18,352 nt of DNA from assembly GCA_040386355.1 (NCBI GenBank), contig JAZKFP010000024.1, positions 1-18,352 of the forward strand. Direction: 5' to 3'. The notes below the pieces were generated by a model. That model searched no databases, was not told where the DNA came from, and saw nothing but the letters and a program-made list of their open reading frames with translations. This document shows positions 1-7,686 of the stretch, piece after piece (position 1 is the stretch's first letter; every line of letters starts with the position of its first letter). The DNA comes from JAZKFP01 sp040386355. Lineage in GTDB: Bacteria > Pseudomonadota > Gammaproteobacteria > Pseudomonadales > UBA6940. The translations under genes and the position numbers were made by a program.

Positions 1-95
1 AATTTAGTAAAATTTACTTTTCGAGTTTAATTTTTTTTAAAATACTTTAAAAAAATATATCTGAATTAAAAAAATTATATTAAATATTATTTAAT

Positions 96-1265
96 TCATA
101 ATTGATTTTGTTTCCTTAAGAAGAATTCACTTGAAAAATCACTTTTTGTTTGTTGCGGCACAGGGATTTCATAAATAACGCCTTTAAATTGCTTAATATT
201 ATCATTTAGCTCAATAACGTCAGAAATATTATGATTAAATCCAACTGTATAAACAGCTGTTTTTGGAATCTGGAGACTTGCCGATCCGTTGATGGAACAT
301 GTTTTATCAGCTTGTTGAACTGCATCAACTAATTGAGAAATTATATCTTCATCTCTACAATTAAAAGAAGATTTCTCTACACGTGATTTAATTTCTTCAT
401 AGTTGCTTTTAAAAAACTGTTGTTGATTTTCTACTGGAAACTCAAGATTAATTTTTCTTGAAACAAATTCCCAGTCATTTTCATCGATAGGCAAAGGGTT
501 GTCTGTATGAAAACTATTGACTAGTACTTTTGTCATTTTAAAACAATCTTCGCCATAAGATGCTAAAACTGGTATACGTGGACTAGTTGCAAGGAACATG
601 AAAGCGGCAGTATGCGCAAGCATTACCTCTTCACGAGATTTTGTAGATTCATCTCCAAAAAAATCGGAAAATGTATTCAAAATGTGCACAAAATACACTG
701 GTATTTCACCTTCCAACTTGAATTGTTGCTTCGTACTAGCATCTATATTAAACGGATGATGTTTAGGCGAATTTTCAGGTACCACAGTAAGCAACCGCTT
801 ACCTAACGCTTTTTCCAAATCTTTTAAAAAGCAATACATACTTTGCTGATGCAATATAATAGTTTTTAGAAAAGGTAAATTTTTCTTAACATTTATTCCA
901 TCATTATTTTCAATATCTAGTTGATCGTCTGGATTAAGATGAGCCTGTTTTAAAATTAGTATTACACCTTCACTAAAGTCACCCTTTTTTAAAATGACTG
1001 CCTTGTTAGCTGCCAGCAGATCTAAAAAACATTGCTGTGATTTACAACCTGGGTTTTTTTGACTTTTGCCGCGTTGGGTCAACAATTTTTCTGTAGGAGT
1101 GAAAGAGATTTTTTTCAAACAAACTTCTAATTTTTGTTGGTGGTCTGGCTCACGAAAATCCTGCCAATTGAAGAAATTACTTTCGGCAGCTTTTACGCTA
1201 GTAAGAGAAGTTTTTTGTGTGAAAGGAATAGTTAAACTAAGAGCCAAGGCTGTACTGATTTTCAT
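96..1265 (-). CDS. Unrecognised protein, possibly exported
   Basis: 389 residues. I do not recognise the family. The N-terminus (MKISTALALSLTIPF, then a polar stretch ending SVKAAES) resembles a signal peptide: one Lys, a hydrophobic core at about residues 3-15 and a possible VKA cleavage site near residue 26. The polar segment before that site is unusually long, so export is uncertain. The rest is mixed alpha/beta-like and rich in Lys, Asn, Gln and Phe, with several Cys (including a GCKSQQC pair) and no further membrane segment. The start is supported by AAAGG about 9 bases upstream of the ATG. The base composition is more AT-rich than in the sugar and gltA genes, which could mean a young or acquired gene. 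It stands alone: a terminator separates it from the lipoprotein gene upstream, and the 95 bases downstream are almost pure A+T. Confidence 0.7.
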   Translation of the reverse strand: MKISTALALSLTIPFTQKTSLTSVKAAESNFFNWQDFREPDHQQKLEVCLKKISFTPTEKLLTQRGKSQKNPGCKSQQCFLDLLAANKAVILKKGDFSEGVILILKQAHLNPDDQLDIENNDGINVKKNLPFLKTIILHQQSMYCFLKDLEKALGKRLLTVVPENSPKHHPFNIDASTKQQFKLEGEIPVYFVHILNTFSDFFGDESTKSREEVMLAHTAAFMFLATSPRIPVLASYGEDCFKMTKVLVNSFHTDNPLPIDENDWEFVSRKINLEFPVENQQQFFKSNYEEIKSRVEKSSFNCRDEDIISQLVDAVQQADKTCSINGSASLQIPKTAVYTVGFNHNISDVIELNDNIKQFKGVIYEIPVPQQTKSDFSSEFFLRKQNQL

Positions 1266-1305
1266 GACGGATGACCTTTTGTGTAAATGACCATCCTTAT
1301 CTTCA

Positions 1306-1331
1306 CTGAGAAATAAATTAATTTCTTTCAG
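1306..1331. repeat. Small inverted repeat upstream of the 96-1265 gene
   Basis: CTGAGAAAT and ATTTCTTTCAG face each other across six bases, and AGAAATCCTGAG follows directly. It lies 40-65 bases upstream of the start codon, where an operator or 5' leader hairpin would sit. It is AT-rich and could be chance. Confidence 0.25.
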
Positions 1332-1433
1332 AAATCCTGAGACTATTGCAATATTTTGTAGGAATAGTATGTCAGACCTTTTTGTTTTTCAACGCATCTT
1401 TTTACTTATGGTTTGATATTTAATAGATTCAAT

Positions 1434-1462
1434 AAAAATCCCAGCCTAAGCTGGGATTTTTT
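1434..1462. terminator. Bidirectional intrinsic terminator
   Basis: A perfect stem ATCCCAGC/GCTGGGAT with loop CTAA is flanked by an A run on the left and TTTTTT on the right, so it reads as a terminator on both strands. It lies 27 bases past the stop of the lipoprotein gene (minus strand). It probably ends that transcript and insulates the 96-1265 gene from it. Confidence 0.9.
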
Positions 1463-1488
1463 GTACATCTTTCTAATTAAAATTTAAA

Positions 1489-3411
1489 CTACTGACACAT
1501 TTGACCAGCAGCATCACCCGTACAAACTTGTAAATTACTTTGCATAGCCATGCCTTCACTATTTCTGCCATAGAGAGACAACATTTTAAAATCTTCAGCA
1601 GCGACAGGATCAGTGCTATTGGTTATTGGAATTTCGACGGATGAAGCGCTGCGTGAAAAATCTGCTTCACCAATTCGATTCGGTCCACCATCTGCACAAT
1701 CACCAGCTTTGCAAAAAGTAGCGCCATCAAAACCCATACGGCCAGCACTAAAAGTCCATGCAGCGTTGTATGTAGCGGTTTGATTAGCCGTTAATGTTAA
1801 TGCCTCAATTTCTGATAATGCAGACGCTGTTAATTCAGGCCAAGGTAAATTTGGCATAGATGCCCAAACCGGTGGAACACCTTCTACTTCAATTTCAAAA
1901 GTACTTGCACCACCAACCGTAAATGGAGTTGAGCAGGTTGTATCACTATATAAAGCCATTCGAACTTCTCGACCGTTGCGATAAAAATTTCGAATAACAT
2001 TATCACCTTCATCACCTTGCGGAAGATGTAGCCAAGTATCGTCAGTACTTCTTGTTTCACCAACATTAGGATCTAAGCTAACTTCTGTACCAAATGCATT
2101 CACACGCCAACCAGATAAACGCTCTGCATCTGAACTATGTTTTTTGTAATAAGAAATGATTTCTTCGCCGCCGCCAGTAATCTGCTGCGATACACTGACA
2201 CATTCCAATCCATCATAAGCTTGAATATCAAATTGCAAAGCACGGTCATAGTTAATTACTGCCGTCGGATCATCAGCACGTTTACCACGCTGTGCAGTTG
2301 CACCGGCGTACATTGCTAATGGATTAATATCTCCAGCAAATTTCCATAAGTTGTCTTCAAATTGTACTGCCATGCCGGAACCAACTGGCATGATCTCACC
2401 ATCTGGTAATTGCAATACAAAACTTACACGGCAGCGTGGCTCATCGGATAAATCACACTTACCAAGCGTTGGACTTAAAAATTCTGATCCCCATAATTGG
2501 CCATCTTCACCATTCTCAAAAAAGCCACACAATTCAGCTGCAACTTCTGTTGGTCCAAACGCAGGTTCGTCTTCTCCAGCAAATTGTGAATTAGTAGAAA
2601 TTTGACTTGCCAAACCAGTTGTCTCATTCAGACAAGCTTCTTGACTTTCCATCGCAGCGCTCATGTTGTTAAACAATACTTCTAAAGAAGTTAATGAAAG
2701 ATCAGCTGCGCTGTCATCGATCGTTAATTCTCCTTCTGCAGCAGCACCCGCTTCTAAATACAAATTCCCTTCACCCAAACGTGGCGAAATTTGTACAAAA
2801 GCTGCATCGTCTACACCAGTAGTAATATCTAGAACATCAAGAACTCGGTCATAACCAGTACGTGAGCCCGCATTGAGTGAGCCAGAAATAAAGTCAAAAT
2901 CATCCGATAAATCGGCATTATCAAGTACAGATTCTAATGTTTCTTGAAGTGTGGTTTGAACATCTTCTATATCAGACTCATCAAGACCTTCCACTGCACC
3001 GCTCATTAGAGAACCTGGATCTTCACCAGTTGCCAACAAAACAATTGCGCTGGTCAACGGCGTAACATTTGCAATGCCGTTGCCTTGTGCGACGGAGTAA
3101 AGACATAAATATTCAGGGCCAGAATAACCACAGACTTCAATTCGATAAGGGCCTTCACCGGTAAGTGCAACGTTTGAATAACTACCATCAGCATTTACTT
3201 CGACATTTTCTACAACAACTTCTCCACTTGCATCCAAAATGCGAAGCAGAGCATCTGTCAATGGAGCTCCAGTTGCTACGTCGCCAGAAAGGCCAGTAGA
3301 TGCGGAATCATCGTTATCGTCACTTCCGCCACAGCCAACTGATAGCAGAAATGTAGACATTACAACGTAGGATAAAAGACGTCCTATCCTTGGACGATTT
3401 GATTGAGGCAT
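1489..3411 (-). CDS. Large predicted lipoprotein with an N-terminal carboxypeptidase-regulatory-like domain
   Basis: 640 residues from the chosen ATG. An in-frame upstream ATG (3447) would add 12 residues, but AAGGAGAAGGT lies just before the ATG at 3411 and fits it far better. The N-terminus is a lipoprotein signal: Arg residues, hydrophobic VVMSTFLLSVG, then Cys27 (LSVGC, with a non-ideal Ser at -3). The following GGSDDNDD linker lacks Asp at +2, which suggests outer-membrane sorting. Residues about 38-100 (GDVATGAPLTDALLRILDASGEVV... DGSYSNVALTGEGPYRIEVCG) resemble the beta-sandwich carboxypeptidase-regulatory/transthyretin-like fold. The remainder is acidic, beta-rich and unrecognised, with many Cys that may form disulfides. 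It has no catalytic motif I know. A surface or periplasmic structural or binding role is inference. Confidence 0.85.
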   Translation of the reverse strand: MPQSNRPRIGRLLSYVVMSTFLLSVGCGGSDDNDDSASTGLSGDVATGAPLTDALLRILDASGEVVVENVEVNADGSYSNVALTGEGPYRIEVCGYSGPEYLCLYSVAQGNGIANVTPLTSAIVLLATGEDPGSLMSGAVEGLDESDIEDVQTTLQETLESVLDNADLSDDFDFISGSLNAGSRTGYDRVLDVLDITTGVDDAAFVQISPRLGEGNLYLEAGAAAEGELTIDDSAADLSLTSLEVLFNNMSAAMESQEACLNETTGLASQISTNSQFAGEDEPAFGPTEVAAELCGFFENGEDGQLWGSEFLSPTLGKCDLSDEPRCRVSFVLQLPDGEIMPVGSGMAVQFEDNLWKFAGDINPLAMYAGATAQRGKRADDPTAVINYDRALQFDIQAYDGLECVSVSQQITGGGEEIISYYKKHSSDAERLSGWRVNAFGTEVSLDPNVGETRSTDDTWLHLPQGDEGDNVIRNFYRNGREVRMALYSDTTCSTPFTVGGASTFEIEVEGVPPVWASMPNLPWPELTASALSEIEALTLTANQTATYNAAWTFSAGRMGFDGATFCKAGDCADGGPNRIGEADFSRSASSVEIPITNSTDPVAAEDFKMLSLYGRNSEGMAMQSNLQVCTGDAAGQMCQ

Positions 3412-3654
3412 ACCTTCTCCTTGGTTTTTTAAGACATGATCTTTCAATTCAGAATGAAGGCCACAACAACTGCAAGGTCATGGTCGAGTTTTAAGTTTCG
3501 ACTAGAAATGAAAAATGAGTAGGCGATTTGAAATAAATAATTGGTAATGATTCTATCAAATTCATTCACATGCGAATTAGTTCTTAGAAGTAATCGTTGG
3601 ATCGATGTACGATGCGCACCAATAAATATTTTTAACAGAAAAGAGATACCGCAC

Positions 3655-5130
3655 ATGATGATTAAAAGCGTTATTTTATCGGGTGGGTCAGGTACGCGAT
3701 TATGGCCAGCTTCTCGAGAAAGCTATCCAAAGCAATTATTACCTCTGACCGGAGAGCATTCTTTACTGCAGCAAACGGCGTTGCGATTGCAAGGTATTCC
3801 TGAAATCGATGTTGATCCTCAGCCTTTAGTTGTGACGAATGAAGAATATCGTTTCGTAATTGCCGAACAATTGCGTGAAATTCATTTAGGTCAATCACAA
3901 ATTGTCTTAGAACCAGTAGGCAGAAATACAGCACCTGCGTTAACCCTGGCAGCATTAACTGCAATTGCGGAAGGCGATGACTCAATTCTTTTAGCAATGC
4001 CAGCGGATCACGTAGTAGAAGATGTTAAAGCTTTTCAGAAAACAATTAGTGCAGGTGCAAAACAAGCAAGCCAAGGTTCGCTAGTAACCTTTGGAATTAT
4101 TCCAGATCGTGCAGAAACCGGTTATGGATATATTCGTGCAGGCGCATTAGTTGATCAATCAAACTCATCGTCGATAGAAAGTAGCTTGGCAGCACGTCAT
4201 CTAGTGTTGTTTGTCGAAAAACCCGATGCAGATACTGCAGCCGATTACGTTGCAAGCGGGGAGTACTTGTGGAATAGCGGTATCTTTATGATGAAGGCCA
4301 GTGTTTGGTTAAAAGCAATCGAACATTTTCGTCCTGATATTTTGCAAGCCTGTCGTCAAGCATTTGAAACGCGGCAATTAGACGCTGATTTTATTCGCAT
4401 CGATAAAAAATCGTTTGTCGAATGTCCATCCGATTCTATCGATTACGCGGTAATGGAAAAATTACACGATGCACCACAATTGGGAACTTCTGTTGTCTTA
4501 CCTTTATCTGCAGGATGGTCGGATGTCGGTGCGTGGGATGCACTATGGTCTGTTTCTGCAAAAAATGAAGAAGGTAATGTTGCTCGCGGTGAAGTGATGT
4601 TTCAATCAAGTCACAACACATTAGTGCACGCAAATCATCGTTTAGTAGCCGCAATCGGTTGCGAAAATATGATCATTGTTGAAACTTCAGATGCGGTTAT
4701 GGTTGCTCATCAAAGTCGTACGCAAGAAGTTAAAGCAGTAGTCGCTCGTTTAAAAGAAGAAGGTCATACCTTGGCGCAAGCGCATAGAAAAGTGTATCGA
4801 CCTTGGGGTTGGTACGATTCGATTGATAGTGGAGAACGTTTTCAAGTAAAACGAATCGTAGTAAATCCAGGAGCCACGTTAAGTCTTCAAATGCATCATC
4901 ATCGTGCTGAACATTGGATTGTTGTAAAAGGTACAGCTGAGGTAACGTGCGGCGAAAAAGTTTTTTTATTAGCAGAAAATGAATCAACGTATATCCCGCT
5001 TGGTCAAACCCATCGTTTAGCAAATCCTGGGAAAGTACCGTTAGAAATGATTGAAGTTCAATCCGGTAGTTATTTGGGTGAAGACGATATTGTTCGTTTT
5101 GAAGACACCTATGGACGAGTACCTGCGTAA
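3655..5130 (+). CDS. manC: Mannose-1-phosphate guanylyltransferase / mannose-6-phosphate isomerase
   Basis: Bifunctional type II mannose-6-phosphate isomerase/GDP-mannose pyrophosphorylase (ManC/CpsB/AlgA family), cytoplasmic. It isomerises fructose-6-P to mannose-6-P and makes GDP-mannose from mannose-1-P and GTP. It is 491 residues from ATG 3655, close to the family's usual 470-490. The nucleotidyltransferase domain shows GGSGTRLWP at residues 10-18 followed by YPKQLLP, EPVGRNTAPA (86-95), MPADH (115-119) and FVEKP (186-190). The C-terminal cupin shows RPWGWYD (382-388) and a His-rich metal site HHHRAEHW (414-421). The reading frame is open upstream to 3541, but homology begins at MMIKSVILSGG and GAGA lies 8 bases before the ATG. 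The next gene starts 50 bases on, and no terminator is visible between them. A separate phosphomannomutase is not in the window. It could equally be called algA, cpsB or xanB. Confidence 0.95.
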   Translation: MMIKSVILSGGSGTRLWPASRESYPKQLLPLTGEHSLLQQTALRLQGIPEIDVDPQPLVVTNEEYRFVIAEQLREIHLGQSQIVLEPVGRNTAPALTLAALTAIAEGDDSILLAMPADHVVEDVKAFQKTISAGAKQASQGSLVTFGIIPDRAETGYGYIRAGALVDQSNSSSIESSLAARHLVLFVEKPDADTAADYVASGEYLWNSGIFMMKASVWLKAIEHFRPDILQACRQAFETRQLDADFIRIDKKSFVECPSDSIDYAVMEKLHDAPQLGTSVVLPLSAGWSDVGAWDALWSVSAKNEEGNVARGEVMFQSSHNTLVHANHRLVAAIGCENMIIVETSDAVMVAHQSRTQEVKAVVARLKEEGHTLAQAHRKVYRPWGWYDSIDSGERFQVKRIVVNPGATLSLQMHHHRAEHWIVVKGTAEVTCGEKVFLLAENESTYIPLGQTHRLANPGKVPLEMIEVQSGSYLGEDDIVRFEDTYGRVPA

Positions 5131-5180
5131 AAAATGTTTAAAGAATAAAACGTTTATTTAATAGAAGAGAGGAGTTTGAA

Positions 5181-6284
5181 GTGACCAAAGCAATGATTTT
5201 AGCAGCCGGTCAAGGTTCACGTGTTAGGCCGCTGACTAAAAATTTACCTAAACCGATGGTGCCTGTTTTGGGTAAGCCGGTGATGGAATATTTAATTGAA
5301 CATCTTGCACGATATGATATTAAAGAAATTATGGTCAACGTTGCATACAACCATAATAAAATTGAAAGTTATTTTGGAGACGGACATCGTTGGGGTGTAT
5401 CGATTGGTTATTCATTTGAGGGCGCACGCGAGTATGGTGACATCGTTCCCAAACCAATTGGGTCCGCAGGCGGGCTACGAAAAATACAAGATTTCAGTGG
5501 GTTTTTTGACGAAACTACATTAGTAATTTGCGGCGATGCAATTGTCGATTTAGATTTAAAATCAGCGATATATGAACATCGACAAAAAGGCGCTGTTGCC
5601 AGCGTAATTACGCTTGATGTGCCACGCGAACAAGTTAAAAATTACGGTATAGTTGTAGCGGATGAAGAAGGGCGCGTTAAATCTTTTCAGGAAAAACCTT
5701 CACCCGAAGAAGCCAAGTCAACATTAGCAAGTACCGGTATTTATATTCTCGAACCCTCGGTAATTGATTTAATTCCACAAAATAAAAATTACGATATTGG
5801 TAGTCAACTCTTTCCGTTGCTCGTAGAAAAAGGATTACCATTTTACGCCCAAAAACGTTTTTTTAATTGGATTGATATCGGTCGATTATCCGATTATTGG
5901 ACTGTATTGCAACGCGTTCTATGCGGTGAAGTTGCGCAAATCGATATGCCGGGCAAAGAAATTCGTCCTGGCGTTTGGGTAGGCCCGAATACTTCGATTG
6001 ATTGGGAAAATGTCGAAATTGTAGGTCCGGTTTATATTGGTTCAAGCGTAAAAATTGAAAAAGGTTGTTCTATTATTGGACCAACATGGATTGCACACGG
6101 CAGTCATTTAAGACCATACGCAAAAGTTGAAAAAAGTATTTTATTTGAATACACGAGAATTGGTGAAAACCAACATTTTTCCGAAATGATTGTTGCGCCA
6201 CAATATTGTGTGACACGGTCTGGAGACGTGTGGTATGCGGGTGATGATACATGTACCCTCCGATGGAGCAACTCCCGCGCGTAA
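5181..6284 (+). CDS. Sugar-1-phosphate nucleotidyltransferase with left-handed beta-helix tail
   Basis: 367 residues, GTG start with GAGGAG six bases upstream. The N-terminal domain (about 1-235) is an RmlA/GlmU-type Rossmann nucleotidyltransferase: MILAAGQGSRVRPLT at 5-19 (signature loop), NLPKPMVPV with the substrate-site Lys, KPIGSAGGL, CGDAIVDLD (metal-binding Asp) and FQEKPSPEE. From about residue 257 come hexapeptide-like repeats (RPGVWVGPNTSI, VYIGSSVKI, GCSIIGPTWI), typical of a left-handed beta-helix that mediates oligomerisation or allostery. The reaction is NTP + sugar-1-P to NDP-sugar + PPi. The exact sugar and base cannot be read from sequence. Placement directly after manC suggests mannose-1-P or glucose-1-P and the same glycan pathway. 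The gene ends ten bases before the fold-back element at 6295. Confidence 0.88.
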   Translation: MTKAMILAAGQGSRVRPLTKNLPKPMVPVLGKPVMEYLIEHLARYDIKEIMVNVAYNHNKIESYFGDGHRWGVSIGYSFEGAREYGDIVPKPIGSAGGLRKIQDFSGFFDETTLVICGDAIVDLDLKSAIYEHRQKGAVASVITLDVPREQVKNYGIVVADEEGRVKSFQEKPSPEEAKSTLASTGIYILEPSVIDLIPQNKNYDIGSQLFPLLVEKGLPFYAQKRFFNWIDIGRLSDYWTVLQRVLCGEVAQIDMPGKEIRPGVWVGPNTSIDWENVEIVGPVYIGSSVKIEKGCSIIGPTWIAHGSHLRPYAKVEKSILFEYTRIGENQHFSEMIVAPQYCVTRSGDVWYAGDDTCTLRWSNSRA

Positions 6285-6294
6285 ACAGGCCTTC

Positions 6295-6400
6295 CTCAAA
6301 ATAATTTCCAGGTTGTTGCTCGCTCATTTGCCTGCTCACATACTTTTGAGTATGCTGCGCAGGCTCATTTCGCAAGCGCCTACTGGAAAACTATTTTGAG
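6295..6400 (+). repeat. Fold-back element copy 1 (pairs with 13988-14118)
   Basis: The outer arms CTCAAAATAATTTCCAG (6295-6311) and CTGGAAAACTATTTTGAG (6383-6400) pair with each other. The 69-base core (6323-6391) matches 14040-14108 at 62 of 69 positions. Inside it, GCCTGC pairs with GCAGGC around a second stem CATACT/AGTATG, and TCATTT stands on both sides of the GCCTGC stem. It begins ten bases after the stop of the nucleotidyltransferase gene. No T run follows, so it is not a standard intrinsic terminator. A mobile structured repeat or a 3'-UTR RNA element are both possible. Confidence 0.8.
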
Positions 6401-6474
6401 TTTGGCAGCAGGTTTCAATATTCATGAAATCTTTTCGGGTTCTCGTTCAAAATGTTCATCAATTTATTTTATTC

Positions 6475-6498
6475 GTAGGGGCAAATAATTATTCGCCC
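6475..6498 (+). repeat. REP-like palindrome, copy 1
   Basis: A GTAG head is followed by GGGCAAATAATTATTCGCCC, almost a perfect palindrome. A GTAG head on an imperfect palindrome is the hallmark of REP sequences mobilised by RAYT (Y1-type) transposases. Other copies lie at 6567, 7471, 7542 and 14835. The 383-base gap 6285-6667 holds this copy, the next one and the fold-back element, with no gene. Confidence 0.75.
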
Positions 6499-6566
6499 GT
6501 TGCAATTGATTGACAATGAATTTGGAAATTAACAAACAATAATTTTTTGTGTCGATATTCCTGTTT

Positions 6567-6590
6567 GTAGGGGTGATACATTTTTCGCCC
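6567..6590 (+). repeat. REP-like palindrome, copy 2 (diverged)
   Basis: GTAGGGGTGA and TTTTTCGCCC flank a changed centre. It is in the same orientation as the copy at 6475, 92 bases away. The stem survives as GGGTGA/TTCGCCC using a G-T wobble. It lies about 80 bases before the dehydrogenase gene. Confidence 0.6.
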
Positions 6591-6667
6591 TTTTTTACGT
6601 GTGTTGAACTCTATTAATTTTTTAATGTCTTTTTTATCATTCAATTTTATTTCATTTAAGGATATTT

Positions 6668-7342
6668 ATGCCGAATTCTAATATTCGTGTTTTGATCACG
6701 GGTGCGAATCGTGGGATTGGCTTGGCATTAACAAAACAGTTTGCGGATCGTGGATATAAGGTAATTGCAGTGTGTCGGCAATCCAGCGCTGAATTAAAAA
6801 AATTACCGGTTGAAGTGATTGATAATATAGATGTTACTCAGTCCGATTCTATTCGATTAGTTTTGGAGATTCTCTCTGGTCGATCGATTGAAATATTAAT
6901 AAATAACGCTGGAATATTGCGTGCTGATCAATTGTTTACTCTAGACGATGAAGATATAACGAATCAATTTTTAGTAAATGCGTTAGCGCCATTACGAGTG
7001 ACTCAAGCTTTAGTTCATTTACTATCGGAAAATTCAAAAGTTATTATGATCACGAGTCGAATGGGTTCAATGGCAGATAATACATCTGGTAGTTATTACG
7101 GGTATCGCATGTCAAAGGCTGCACTAAATGCCGTAGCGGTTTCGTTGGCAAATGATTTGAAAGACAAGAAAGTTGCAGTTGCAGCTATTCACCCGGGTTT
7201 TGTACAGACTGATATGGTGGATCATGCGGGGGACATAAGCGCTGATACTGCTGCGGAAAGAATCGTTGCGCGTATCGATGCGCTTGATTTAAAAAATACT
7301 GGAACATTTTTCCATTCAAATGGTGAAATATTGCCGTGGTGA
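6668..7342 (+). CDS. Short-chain dehydrogenase/reductase (C-factor-like)
   Basis: 224 residues, a compact classical SDR and probably a cytoplasmic NAD(P)-dependent oxidoreductase. It shows the Rossmann motif TGANRGIG (11-18), NNAG (79-82), catalytic Ser130 in ITSRMGS, the YxxxK pair Tyr146/Lys150 in GYRMSK, and HPGFVQTDM (175-183) after the active site. The short length and GSYYGYRMSK context resemble the CsgA/C-factor-like branch, whose substrates are mostly unknown. The start ATG has AAGGA seven bases upstream. It lies between sugar-nucleotide and glycosyltransferase genes but is separated from both by more than 340 bases of repeat-bearing DNA, so co-transcription is doubtful. No substrate can be assigned from the sequence. 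Confidence 0.9.
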   Translation: MPNSNIRVLITGANRGIGLALTKQFADRGYKVIAVCRQSSAELKKLPVEVIDNIDVTQSDSIRLVLEILSGRSIEILINNAGILRADQLFTLDDEDITNQFLVNALAPLRVTQALVHLLSENSKVIMITSRMGSMADNTSGSYYGYRMSKAALNAVAVSLANDLKDKKVAVAAIHPGFVQTDMVDHAGDISADTAAERIVARIDALDLKNTGTFFHSNGEILPW

Positions 7343-7470
7343 TTTACATTTTAAATGTCGAATTTTAATTAAAATTATTACAACCAATTTTCCATGACTA
7401 TAGCGAACACAGATGAGATTTCCTAAATCGTTTTTTTAATGGTTAATTAGGAATAGGCAGCGTTCAACAC

Positions 7471-7494
7471 GGGCAAATGATTATTCGCCCCTAC
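7471..7494 (-). repeat. REP-like palindrome, copy 3 (left half of facing pair)
   Basis: GGGCAAATGATTATTCGCCC followed by CTAC, so the GTAG head reads on the minus strand and faces the head of the copy at 7542. It shares the AATAATCATTTG variant with that copy, which suggests the two arose together. Confidence 0.75.
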
Positions 7495-7541
7495 AAAAAA
7501 TCATCATTTTCTTAAAAATACCTAAATCTCTGACGGTTACT

Positions 7542-7565
7542 GTAGAGGCGAATAATCATTTGCCC
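7542..7565 (+). repeat. REP-like palindrome, copy 4 (right half of facing pair)
   Basis: GTAG, then AGGCGAATAATCATTTGCCC. With the copy at 7471 it forms a facing pair around a 47-base spacer, a REPIN/BIME-like arrangement that could fold into a long hairpin. The 344-base gap 7343-7686 holds this pair and otherwise only AT-rich sequence, with no gene and no clear promoter I can defend. Confidence 0.75.
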
Positions 7566-7686
7566 GCATGTACTTTCCCACTAAAACTCTCATGTTTTAA
7601 TTTTACCAAATTGTCATACCGCTGACTCTGATTCGTCATAAAGTCTTTCTATGTTTTTTCAGTAGTAGAACTCTTGGAGAAATATT

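Noticed and set aside
96..300. GFNH near the C-terminus of the 96-1265 protein, as a possible GxxH motif of the TraB/GumN family
   Set aside because: A four-residue match with no second GxxH and a different length and layout is not enough to assign the family.
3483..3502. GTCGA/TCGAC inverted repeat upstream of the lipoprotein gene
   Set aside because: Only five paired bases around a ten-base AT loop; easily chance.
3444..3656. Minus-strand open frame of 70 codons between the lipoprotein gene and manC
   Set aside because: It overlaps the lipoprotein leader and the manC start, has no family resemblance and no ribosome site; it is best read as the divergent promoter region.
6295..6400. Integron attC site
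   Set aside because: It folds back like an attC, but the RYYYAAC and GTTRRRY core sites are missing and there is no gene cassette or integrase.
6475..7565. CRISPR-like array from repeated palindromes
   Set aside because: Copies are irregularly spaced, in both orientations, diverged and separated by a gene, with no cas genes.
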